Shown here: positions 11,444 through 21,585 of the stretch, one piece after another
Layout: the number at the start of each line of letters is the position of its first letter
Position numbering within the stretch: the stretch's first letter is position 1
From: Prorocentrum cordatum
Lineage: Eukaryota > Sar > Dinophyceae > Prorocentrales > Prorocentraceae
Assembly (NCBI GenBank): GCA_963575745.1
Contig: CAUYUJ010021704.1
Span: forward strand, 641,720 to 705,719
DNA length: 64,000 nucleotides
Direction: 5' to 3'
Made by a program: the position numbers and the translations under genes
Notes under the pieces: model-generated
Told to the model about the DNA's origin: nothing
What the model saw: the letters and a program-made list of their open reading frames with translations, nothing else
Databases searched by the model: none

Positions 11444-13382
11444 CTGCTGCTCTTGGATATACCCGCCGCTGTCTCTCCAAGACCGTCTCGGAGGGCATGA
11501 AGGTTGCTGGAATATCCCCTGATGGATCCAGCACCTCCGGCACTCCGGCAGCCACAGCTGGAGGAGCTGCTGGCACGGAGGCTGTAAGCGTCACAGCGGG
11601 CGAGTTTCCTCGCATGGGTGAGCCTCTGTTCCTCGCAACCTCAAGCGCGGCTGCGCGCAAATGATCGCGCACGTTCTGCACGGCCTGTCTGCGCCTAAAG
11701 CATGCCTGTTGGGTATGGTATGTCTGCCTGATATAATCAGGCACACCTCTACTGCCAAACGATATCGAATGGGCAGTAGGCTGGACAGCCACATCTGGCG
11801 TCGTCGGCGCAGGCATAAAGGCCATGTGCGGATACATGGACTGATCGCTACAGCGCACGTTAGTGAGGCTGTGGAATTGATCCGCCATCTCGCGAACAAA
11901 CTTGTTCGGGACTCTGGACCCATCAGGGTACAGCGGCGGATTCATGTGCGCTGGCGGTGGTCTCTGACCCTGGGCCATGCTCGGGTGAGCAACGAAGGCT
12001 GGGATGAAGGCTCGTTGCCGAGCAGGATCCCTTGGATTGGGACCCTCAGGCTCCCAGGACCAGGCCGGCCTCCACCTCTGGCCACTCGGGTGAGGCAGGT
12101 TATGACTCTGCACCTGTTGCGCAGCAGCTGCCACCCTTGCACGGTAGTCTTCAGGCACACCAGCGACAGTGGTTTGTCCAGCAAACGGTCGAGAATGGCC
12201 TGGGGTGCCGGGCAGGTTTCCCCGCTGACTCGTTGGAGTGCCCGGCGGCATCATGTTCAGGAGAGCTGTGCCATGCTCGGCCCTGGCCGCTGCGATCCTC
12301 TCCATGAGGGTGCCACTCGTGGCAGGGCGACCAGTAGTCCCGAACGGAGACTGTGCAGGTGGGGTCGCCATTGGGGTCATGCCCCTCGGTGTGTGCATAC
12401 TAGGCGAGGGGCTACCATGCATCTGCTCGAATCGAGCAGGCTCTCCAAAGATGCGGCCGAATGTCTGCGGGTCTCCCTGCGGATCAGGCATCTCATTTCT
12501 GAGTCCATTTATAGGCAGGTTTCCCTGCATGGCCTGACGATTGCGCGTCGCCATGGCGGACATGGCTCCCTGGCCAGCGGCCCAGGGGTCTTGCTGATAT
12601 AATCTGTCCGCCAATTGCCACGCCTGTTCAGGATTCAGAGCGGCCGCGATCTGGTCCAGATCCGAGGTGCTGATGGCCTGCCAAGATATGGCACTAGGCC
12701 CTTGGCTTGGAGCGCGGCTTGGAGCCGCGCTTCCGGCCTCACTCTCGGTGATCATAAAGATCTGGTGGACCTCAGGCTGGTTTCCCAGCGTGGCAGGGCT
12801 ATAGTGGTCCCCAACTTCCCTGTGAATGTAAACCATAGGAGGGTCGACGCCCTCTTGGTCGCGGGACCACTGGTACTTGACGCTGGCACTGCCTACGTCC
12901 GCCCACCTGCCAGGGGCCGTCATCATGGTGGTGGAGACGCGTGCCTGGCGATCGCCCAGATACTCTGGGTTGCGCCATTGCTTCCCCGTGGCAAGGTCTT
13001 CCACGTGAGAAATGTAGTACGGTTCGGTGATACCGTCATTTCCCTCTGATAAAAGGACCCCATTGTCAGACCAACAAAATTTTATACCATCCTGCAGGGC
13101 CTTGTGCCAGTCCACAAAGATGATGATGTTGGAATCTGGGTCCCACCCGCTGTTCACGCTGCGACAGCGGACCGTCGGCACGAAGTGGATGCGCGACCGG
13201 CCTGCCCCCTTTTTCTTTGAGATGTGTTCGGATCGACAGGGAAGGCCGTGCCACATAATACCTTCGAAGGCATTCCACCGAGTGCCATGCATGGCGACCT
13301 CGGGGTACGGGGCCGGTCTCCGGCAGGGTGGTCGTGCAGTACAATATACTTGTACAGCGACCATGGGGCGTTCAGCGTCCAC
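11355..13382 (-). pseudogene. polyprotein segment: C-terminal half of Tpt1-like domain, linker, RING start
   Basis: This frame overlaps the upstream one by 229 nt and is displaced by -1. Its start holds the second half of a Tpt1/KptA-like domain: VAMHGTRWNAF, GLPCRSEHI, RIHFVPTV, FVDWHKALQDGIKF and SDNGVLLSEGNDG. A ~430-residue Pro/Gln/Ala-rich linker with several hairpin-encoded peptides (RGNLP, QGNLP, LGNQP, RGNSP) follows. The frame ends with CAVCLEEFQPRERLPFEV, the first half of a RING-like finger, and then a stop at 11355. Because both split domains continue in neighbouring frames, the breaks are frameshifts in a formerly continuous frame, or recoding sites. Confidence 0.7.
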
Positions 13383-13780
13383 GAGCGCCCTTGAGAGGCA
13401 CGGATGAAGATGTCGGGCTTGCCAGAATCCCGAACTAACACCTTGAACTGAAGGCGTTGTTTCTCTTCACCGTCTGGTTCGCGGACATGAGCAATCTCCA
13501 TCATGATGGCAGCCAGCTGGTCCACCGTTCGGCCGTATAGGTTCTCTGTGATGACCTTGGCCTCGTCATGTCTGGGATTATACGCATTATGTCTCGTTCG
13601 TCCGTGGTGCCGCGGATACTCATTTACGAGCTCTACGAAGTTAATCCAACCATCATGACCATCGAATGTATTCAGGCCCAACACAGGATTGTGTGCGTTG
13701 TCCGGCGCGTGTCTGCATATCCTACTGAGAGCTTTACTCAGTTGCTTGAGGGTGTGATTCTTACTCGGGATAATGTTCTC
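12980..13780 (-). other. Tpt1/KptA-like RNA 2'-phosphotransferase domain captured in the retrotransposon
   Basis: Known Tpt1 enzymes move a 2'-phosphate from spliced tRNA to NAD+. The domain here shows, in order, LSKALSRICRHAPDN (Arg-His pair at 13709-13714), FDGHDGWINFVELV, KQRLQFKV, FIRASQGRS (Arg codon at 13400-13402), MHGTRWNAFEGI, HISKK...RIHFV, VDWHKALQDGI and NGVLLSEGNDG. These match the family signatures LSKxLRHxP, IRAxQGHS, xHGT, HIHF and NGVIL. Of the four catalytic residues known for yeast Tpt1 (R23, H24, R71, R138), the first three are present. The last appears to be Asp in SGWDPDSN, by my eye alignment. A -1 frame change between about 13310 and 13350 splits the domain. The call rests on motif order, not on a search. 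Confidence 0.78.
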
Positions 13781-16700
13781 TTGCCTGCATTTTCTCACGA
13801 ATTCCTCATCCACCGAGCGTATCGGTGGGAGCTTCCGCAGAGCAAGTCTATCCCTGATCACGTTCGGACTCCCACTGGTGAAGGACGTGTCTCCTGGGCG
13901 GTGCAGCTGATCCTCGGGCGGGTTTCCCCGCGCAGGAGCCTCTGTCGCCGAAGAGGCTGCGGCTCCTGAAGAGGAGGAAGCTGCAGCGGCAACGCCTGGC
14001 GGGTTTCCCCGCGGTGACTCTCGACTGGCGCTGCCCCTAATCGTCGGCGCCCAGGTGCCCCTAGACAGGGCACCTTCGTCGGACCTTTTGGAGCGTGCCG
14101 CCACAGGCGAGGCTGGCGCAGGGGCGTACCCTGTGCGCTCGAAAGCCTTCGCCTTATTGGCGATGGATCCGCTGCGACTAGGCGGGCGTCTCCGTTCCTC
14201 CACAGGGTCCTGAGGTTGCTGCTTGGGATCGGGTCCTTGTGCTGGAGTTGCTCCAGTCGGTGACCTCGGCGTTTTAGAGCGAGGCACCTCCATCTGCACA
14301 TCTGGCCCAGGATCCTCAGAGCGTGCTGATGTTTTCGGTCTCACCCCCGAAGGCGACTTCGGTGCTGGAGTTTCGCTCTTAGCCGTCGGTTGGAGTGGGA
14401 GTGGGGGCTTCTTCGCCCCCTTCATGTATATCTTTTGGGAATCCATCAGCATCTGGCGAGTTGCCTCGCGTGTGCGTTCCTCTGCTATTCGCATGCGTCC
14501 CTCATCCGCCGCAACTCGCTGGGCCTTCTGGTCATCGTTGGCTGTCGGTTCTGGCCGTTGGGACTGGCTGGAAACGCCGGGCGAGTTTCCTCGCATTCCT
14601 AGAAGGTTAAAGAGCGCGTCCTTTTCTTCCTGGGTCATGGGCACCAGTCCCCTTGGGGCCGGAGGAGGCTTATCCTCCTCGGCTTTCGGCTTCATGTGAA
14701 CCGTGATCCCGAGACGACGGTTGATCTCTGCGATCTCGTCTTGTGTCATCGGGATCAGTGGCGGATGACCCTCCTTATGAGGAGTGCGGCCCCTGTTCGG
14801 GCTCAAACTTTCGTTGAGCTCTACAAGGCATCCCGGCCTGTGCTCCTGAAACGGCTCGGAGCATGGCCCACAAACTGCCTGAGGCCTATACAGCTTGCGC
14901 GCCGCGATGATGTTTCGCAACTGAGTCCGCACTTCTTCTATTTCGGGGCGGCGGATGTTTGTCGCAAGCTGATAGCCACCGCGGATGGCCTTACCCTGAG
15001 CGTCTCTATAGGCAGGGTTGCCCTTGCCGAAGGCCGAGTGTTCCCCTTTCCGACGTCGTGGGTCATTATAAGGAAGTAGTTCGCCTCCTCGCCTAAGAGC
15101 GTGCTCCTTTGGGCCAGCTTGCCTCCACTCACGAGGAAGCCGTGCCTGTGGATGGGGCTCTCCTCTGGAGCGCAGGTGGGAACGAGACCTTCCGGCATGT
15201 TCAGAAGAGGCTGCCGAAGCAGCCTGAGCGGGAGCCGGCGGGGGCGCCTGCGGAGGCTCCTGTGCGATCCCAGGTGGATCGTTTAATAGAGGCAGGTTTC
15301 CCTGCTGGCTGGAGCCCGGCGCAATTGGCGCTTGTGCCGATGGTGATGGTGCGTCAGGCTCGTCAGGATCAAAGTCCACCTCTTCCTCACCAGTGACCTC
15401 CATCATGAGGATTGTGGCTTCGTCCTCGCACAGCCCGCAACCATCGCCCTCTTCATCTTCTGATGTAGAACTGCCAGTGATGATGGCCATCGGTGCAGCC
15501 GGGACGGGCAGGTTTCCCTGCATGGCCGGCGTATGAGCGTCGCTTGGCTGTCCCGGAGTAGGCGGTGCGGTTGTCGGCTCAGGCTCGTTGTCGAGCACGG
15601 GCTGCCCAGCAATGTTGCGCATGGCAGTATGATTGGGCCATAATCCCGCCGCCTGGAGACCCCATCCTGGCGGAGGAAGAGCCTGGCCGCGCATGGCGAT
15701 GGCCCTTTCAAGGGCCTCGCGCCATCTCCCTCGGGAGTACCACACATGCCTCTGCACGCCCTCAGGGTGCACGCTGTCGATAAGAGTCAAGGCTGCTAAC
15801 ACTAATTCCGAGTGGTCGCAGGCGTCAGTGTCCTGCAGCATCATGTTACCAGCCTCGATGCTTTCTTGACTCTCAGGATATGCTATGGTTAGTATCTCGT
15901 GCATCCTCATGAGGGTTTGCAGTGGTGTGCGTGGCCCGTGCTCGCCTGGAGCAAGCGAACCAGGGGGTATAAATGGGTTCCCTGGTGCGCCCGCAACGAA
16001 CGCTTGAGACTCCATTTCTATCAGTTCAGCGTAATTTCGGGGATAGGTAGGCCCGTTTCCAGGCGGGAGGTCGGGTGGAGGTTGGAGGTTACGGTCAACC
16101 TCTGAAGGCGAGGCCTCTACGGTGACCTTCTCGTCACTGCTCTCGTAGGCCATGATGTTGCCTGGGTTCCCGAACATCCAGTCGAAGAAAGATAAAAGCT
16201 GGTTTCCCAGCGTTCCGTGTTCCACGGGAGTGAGCTCGTTGTTGCCAACAACGAACCTGCGGACGTACTCGAGGTAGTGCGCGTACAGTCCATGGCCATG
16301 CGCCTCGAGCTCGTCGATTTTGTCCATGCAGCTAACCCATGTGTAAAATATCTGTTCCATGGCCTCAAAATCCTGGAGGCTCAGATATTCAATAAATGGT
16401 TCACTTGAGCCAAAATGGGCTTCGGTCGATCTGCCCTTTCCATTTCCCTTCGCTGGGCAATCTCTCACAAGATGGTCGGCACTGTCACACGCATGGCACT
16501 TTAGGACCTGGCCGTCTCTACCTCGCGGGTTTCCCCGCCTACCTTTGCCTTTGCCTGAGGTCTCTCTACGGCCTTTACCACGGCCTTTCCAGCCGAAAAA
16601 TATCTCATCATACTGTTCATCTGAGAGCTTCAGGAGGAAGGCCGCGATGCCTCGTCCATTCAACCTACGGCGACCCCGTTTGTCTTTACCTTTTCCTCTG

Positions 16701-16912
16701 AAGCTCCTCCGTATCCTCCTCCTAACGCGACGCACTGGTTTTCGCGTGAACCTCCTCCACCTCCGTTTAGCCTGTTGCAATAACCAAAACAGGTGTTCAG
16801 CACGCTGATTGTCATATTCCATATTCATGATATCTGACCAATCTAGAGCTTCAACACCGTCTGATGATACAGTATCTGTGTCGGCGCCAGAGTCGAAATC
16901 ATCGTCTCCCAA
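13154..16912 (-). pseudogene. gag-like segment with CCHC zinc knuckle and N-terminal half of Tpt1-like domain
   Basis: The 1252 codons start at an ATG (MGDDDFDSG), but the frame is open up to the TAG at 16952, so it was probably joined to the upstream gag. An acidic start leads to a very basic Arg/Lys/Gly tract, then a retroviral zinc knuckle CHACDSADHLVRDC (CX2CX4HX4C, about 16465-16510) that would bind element RNA. A conserved-looking region (about 16130-16400) and a long Pro-rich, disordered region with many hairpin peptides follow. The C-terminus is the first half of a Tpt1-like domain. The last ~75 codons after IFIRASQGRSW are probably out of frame. An SL-like 22-mer lies at 16404-16425, just after the knuckle. 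Confidence 0.75.
16404..16425 (-). other. spliced-leader-like sequence inside the retrotransposon coding region
   Basis: The minus strand reads CCGAAGCC then CATTTTGGCTCAAG. Relative to the DinoSL this is one substitution (A for T at position 4) and one inserted C. Fifteen consecutive bases (CCATTTTGGCTCAAG) are exact. In the protein frame it encodes TEAHFGSS. It may be a relic of a captured trans-spliced mRNA or a chance match. Confidence 0.45.
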
Positions 16913-16951
16913 GTAGGTGGATACACCGTCGGTTAGGGGGTTTGATTCACC

Positions 16952-18292
16952 CTATAGAGAACGGTGTGGTTGAGGTTCTCTGGAAGGAGGGCTGGTTGCC
17001 CAGCTTGGTTGTGATCGATCCCCTGCTAGTAGAGCAGTGGATTCTCCAGGATCGTCGGCCCATCTGCTTGAGGGCCCGTCTCCAGGCTGGGCTTCAGCGA
17101 ATAAGGTAGTGTAGAAATTCCCACTACCAGATCCCCTTCCCCTTCCAAACACTGATCCTATATTGCCAGGAGGCCGTTCTGATAGGTGGCCAATCGAACG
17201 TATCCTCTCCAGCAACTCATCATGCTGTTGTTGTGTTCGGGGCATTTGATGATTGAGTGGCTGTAAGAGTTGCATGGCTCGCTGGTTGCCGACGCCTAAG
17301 GCGCGGAACAGGATCGCGGTTAGTAATTGGAAGTTGGGAAGGTCAAATCCCACCGACTGCGCCTCAAGTCGGGCCATTTCGAATCGGGCAAGGGTGACGT
17401 CGATTCGTTCTCCGTGAGGCACATGAAAGTCGATGAGCTGCGTGCCGGAAGTGAGCTGGCGCTCATCTTCCAAGCGTTCGAACTTCATGCTTAGGAGGAA
17501 CGCGATGTAGGTCACTGGGTCGGTGTGGACCCCATCGATGTCAGCACCATAGTTTATAATGTCAGGCGGTACCCTCATGCCGAGTGTCCTCGCTAGGCCA
17601 CCCAGGCCGCGTTGTATGGCGGCCGCTTGGGCCTGCGGCGTCATACGTCCACTTGTGACGTTGAGCCATGCGTTGGCCTCATAAACGTACTCGCGAAAAG
17701 GTACGTTGCCTTGAGGGTCCCAGTATGGGCCATGTGTTTGCCCATCGGTGCTGTTCTCTCCACGACGCATGTGTCCGATTGCTGCCCCCAGCGCGAACCA
17801 TATGATGGCGAAGATAACCAGCCCAAGGCTGTGAAGATAGGGGTGGTGATTAGGCGCGTTGCCGCGCTGGGGTAGCGCCTTGTCAAGTCTTCGAGGCGCT
17901 CTATCTGGCGGATCTCTCCGCCCATGCTTCAAGTACTGCGCTTTTGGCTCGTTGCCGAGCGGTTGGTAGTAGCGCAATGATGAAGCGTATATGGTACCAA
18001 TGTTGTTGTCTAGACGTCGTACCTCTCGTGTTGCTTCTTGCTCTTGGATAGATCCACGTAAACGTACTGGGAGTGGTGGCGCAGGGTGGTAGGTGGTCAC
18101 GAAGATCGTGCCGAATAGTATGAGGATGAGAAGAGCAAGAGTTGACCACACGAGAGTGCGGCCAGCTCCGCTACCAAGTCGAAAGTGAGCCTGGTAGGTC
18201 ACATTGCATCCAATTCCATGTCGAAGGGATACGATATGGGGAGTGGATGGGTAAGATAGGATAAGATCGACGTATCGGTCTTTCCAGCACAT
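16952..18292 (-). pseudogene. gag protein of the LTR element, starting inside the 5' LTR
   Basis: The chosen ATG (MCWKDRYVD, 18290-18292) lies in the LTR, and the frame runs through the LTR edge and the primer-binding region. The alternative start MRRGENSTDG at about 17770 gives a shorter protein. Two hydrophobic helices are seen: STLALLILILFGTIFVTTY and LGLVIFAIIWFALGAAIGH. A gag-type helical domain then follows (DPVTYIAFLLSMKFERL ... HGERIDVTLARFEMARLEAQ ... MQLLQPLNHQM), ending in GRGRGSGSGN. Such a core would form the particle shell. The TAG at 16952-16954 is followed by open sequence in the same frame, so gag may once have continued into the zinc-knuckle segment. Confidence 0.65.
18162..18176 (-). 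promoter_or_regulatory. candidate primer-binding site
   Basis: Three bases inside the 5' LTR the sense strand reads TGGTAGCGGAGCTGG. It resembles the complement of the 3' end of eukaryotic initiator tRNA-Met (TGGTAGCAGAG...), the usual copia primer, with differences at the middle and end. The position is right for minus-strand DNA priming. Confidence 0.5.
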
Positions 18293-18414
18293 AGCGAATA
18301 CCAAGTCAGGTATCCGGGCAAATCGGGCGCGCGTGCCTTGAGCCAAAGGCAACGGCGCGCGAGCTATACTCCCGATTCTATATAAGATCTCCCAAAGAGC
18401 TACCCTTAAAGTGC
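18179..18414 (-). repeat. 5' LTR (right copy)
   Basis: This copy matches the left LTR except for about 48 extra nt (around 18299-18347). On the sense strand it contains TTATATAGAATCGGGAG near its start (18375-18390), the best candidate for a promoter element. The extra segment brings in part of an SL-like sequence at 18337-18355. The outer edge abuts a run of C and CA repeats. Confidence 0.88.
18337..18355 (-). other. degenerate spliced-leader-like sequence in the 5' LTR
   Basis: The minus strand reads CCGTTGCCTTTGGCTCAAG. This equals the DinoSL with one substitution and a 2-nt deletion. Eleven bases at the 3' end (TTTGGCTCAAG) are exact. It sits at the edge of the segment missing from the other LTR. 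CG-rich arms on both sides could also form a hairpin, so the similarity may be accidental. Confidence 0.35.
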
Positions 18415-19750
<1,336 letters not shown>

Positions 19751-20340
19751 GCACTGGGGCTCCTAACATGCCCCCGAGACCCCCTGGGAGGCCAACCAAA
19801 GATCTCAGGAAACCCCCAGCAGCCCTCGAGTGGCCCCGAAGAGCGCCGAGAGGCCTCCAAGAGGCCTTGCAGAGGCTTCAAGAAGCTCATGAGAATCACA
19901 CCGCGAACCCATGAGAGGCGTCCAAGACGCCCATAAGACACCCCTAACTGATGACCCATGTCAGAGGTGTGCCGACATGGCCGGGGTTGTGGGATGCGAA
20001 CCCTGTCTCTGGGGCCGTCGGTTTGGGGCACGATCCGTGTGATGAATGAATCGAAACGCGGGAGGGCGCTATGTGAACCTTGCCACTAAGGCAACACGTG
20101 AAACTACATCCTTCTGGGTCACGATCCGTGCGAAGGGTGTGCCGTGTTGGGCGAAAGGACGCATGCGCACTCTGTCCCTGGCACTGTAAATGGAACTCTC
20201 TCTTGGGGGGGGGCGCGATCGGCGTGCCGAAATTGGCGGGGCGATGCCATGTGATCCGCGTGATTGGTACTCTTTTGCCTCGAGTGCAGACCATTTGTGG
20301 GTCAATACTTCAGTCAAGGGCTGCGGCTTGCTAGAGCCTA
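19751..20340. other. no gene seen; degenerate repeats
   Basis: The segment contains loosely repeated motifs: CACGATCCGTG at about 20029 and 20119, and GTGTGCCG or GCGTGCCG at about 19966, 20137 and 20221. These suggest an old minisatellite with a period near 90 bp. No frame is convincingly coding. Confidence 0.4.
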
Positions 20341-20930
20341 GGTTGCACGGTTTCCCCCAGGGCCGTAGGCGACCCGAGGAGGAGAAGGAGGAGGCGGTGG
20401 AGGAGGCGGAGGAGGAGGAGATGGAGCAGGAGGAGGAGGAGGCGGAGGAAGAGGAGGCGGAGGAGGAGTCGCCTAAGCCCGTTGGAGAAACCCTCCACCT
20501 GGGGTGCGCTTCGTGCCGTCGCCACCGTCGCGGTGCCACCGCTGCCTTCTCTTCGCCGCGGGCATTTCGGTGCGAGCCTGGTGCCGCGGGCGCCAGGCTG
20601 GTGACGCGGGCGCCACCCTCTGGGCTGCTCGTGTGCCCTCGCGGCTTGCTTCTGGGGCTGATGGGGCGCTTCCTTGAGGCTTCTCTTTCTGACGCCATCT
20701 TCTGGCTTTCTTGGGGCGCCTCTTGTGTCCTTCCTGTGCCCCGTTCTGGAGCCTCCTTGGAGCTCCTTGGGCCACGCTTGGGCCCCCCTTGGAGCCCATC
20801 TCGGGGAACTCACCGGTTGTTCTTGGGTGCCCTTTGACCCTCTCTTGCGTTCCCCTTGGGGTGCTCTTGGGCTTTTTCTAGGGCGGCTCGTCCCTGAGAT
20901 CTCCGAATTCCCGAATCATGATCAGTTTGT
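20341..20930. other. GGA-rich tract and G/C-rich sequence, no supported gene
   Basis: 20376-20470 is a (GAGGAG)n-type purine tract, which would read as poly-Glu on the plus strand. The remainder shows repeated CTTGGGG or CCTTGG motifs similar to the array at 21340-21580. Open frames here follow composition, and I do not support a gene. Confidence 0.45.
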
Positions 20931-21048
20931 TGCATGATTGTGCACTGCCTCGCATTGTATTCCGCTGGGTTGATGTCCGTTGCATGTGTAGTTCCATTGC
21001 TTCGTGCTCCACATTGCACTGGTGAGCATTGCTCTACTTTGCTTTGAT

Positions 21049-21076
21049 TTGCATTGCATTGCATTGCATTGCTGTG
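21049..21076. repeat. (ATTGC)n microsatellite
   Basis: Four to five perfect GCATT units stand in a region scattered with further GCATTGC motifs (20940-21180). No gene is seen around it. Confidence 0.75.
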
Positions 21077-21339
21077 CATTGGTTTTACTAACTTGTAATG
21101 CTTCGAGCCGCATTGGACACGCATCTGGTTTGCTTTCATGGCAATGGGTTGCACTGCGCTGCCGTTTTGGTCACTTCATTGCTTTCACTGGTGTGCATAA
21201 CTTCGGATTGAATAGTATGCACATATCTTAGTCGGCAATTCTTATCTGCTCTGCCCGCCTTAGAAATCCAATATACCCCATACTCAAATCATTTGTGGGT
21301 AATTATGTGATCGCTTCGCTCATTCCGCCGGCCCTGGAA

Positions 21340-21585
21340 TCCTCTTTAGGGCCTCTTGGGGGCCTCTTGGGGACCTCTTGGGAGTCTCTTGGGGCTCCTT
21401 GGCGGCGTCTTGGGGGCCCTCAGGGCCTCTTGGGGGGCGTCTTGGGGGCGTCTTGGGGCGTCTTGGGAACCTCTTGGGGCTTCCTGGGGGCCTCTGAGGG
21501 CCGAGAGTTCGAGATGTTGTTTCGTGCTCCCTTTCTGGGGCCCCTCTTGAGGCATTATTGAGGCCCTCTTGGGCCGTCTTGGGGG
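21340..21585. repeat. CTTGGGG minisatellite
   Basis: A degenerate tandem array of 11-15-bp units of the form GGCSTCTTGGGG. Six-frame translations are Pro- or Gly-rich artefacts. Confidence 0.75.

Larger units (their letters stand above)
2736..17960 (-). repeat. family of ~35 dispersed 14-nt hairpins (GCNNG-GNRA-CNNGC)
   Basis: On the sense strand each unit is a 5-bp stem closing a GNRA loop. Perfect copies begin at 2736, 2912, 3519, 4306, 4940, 5608, 6932, 7442, 8537, 9854, 9943, 10478, 10511, 11011, 11092, 11600, 12010, 12515, 12776, 13918, 13999, 14456, 14581, 15292, 15508, 16198, 16525, 16991, 17854 and 17947. Copies with a G-U pair begin at 12212 and 16051. Near-copies begin at 5201 and 15583 (altered loop) and at 8795 (one mismatch). 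Loops are GAAA (23), GCAA (6) and GAGA (1). Seven stem sequences occur, and both arms always match. In the commonest phase they encode xGNxP peptides (QGNLP, RGNPP, RGNSP, LGNEP, LGNQP, RGNAP, RGNTP). Other phases give AGKPA, PARQRA or EETRM. Two copies lie outside coding sequence. Confidence 0.9.
2430..18414 (-). mobile_element. decayed Ty1/copia-like LTR retrotransposon, ~16 kb
   Basis: Two direct repeats (2430-2612 and 18179-18414) bound about 15.6 kb of minus-strand coding sequence. The sense order is gag, zinc knuckle, Tpt1-like domain, RING-like finger, protease, methyltransferase-like domain, integrase, reverse transcriptase, RNase H. Integrase before RT is the Ty1/copia (Pseudoviridae) order. 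The copy is dead or heavily recoded. In-frame stops lie at 16952, 9495, 7845, 7521, 6090 and 4525. Frame changes occur near 13330, 11380, 10870 and 4730. The element lies inside a CA-rich array on both sides. The size is large for copia but the domain order is clear. No target-site duplication can be defined in the low-complexity flank. Confidence 0.9.
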
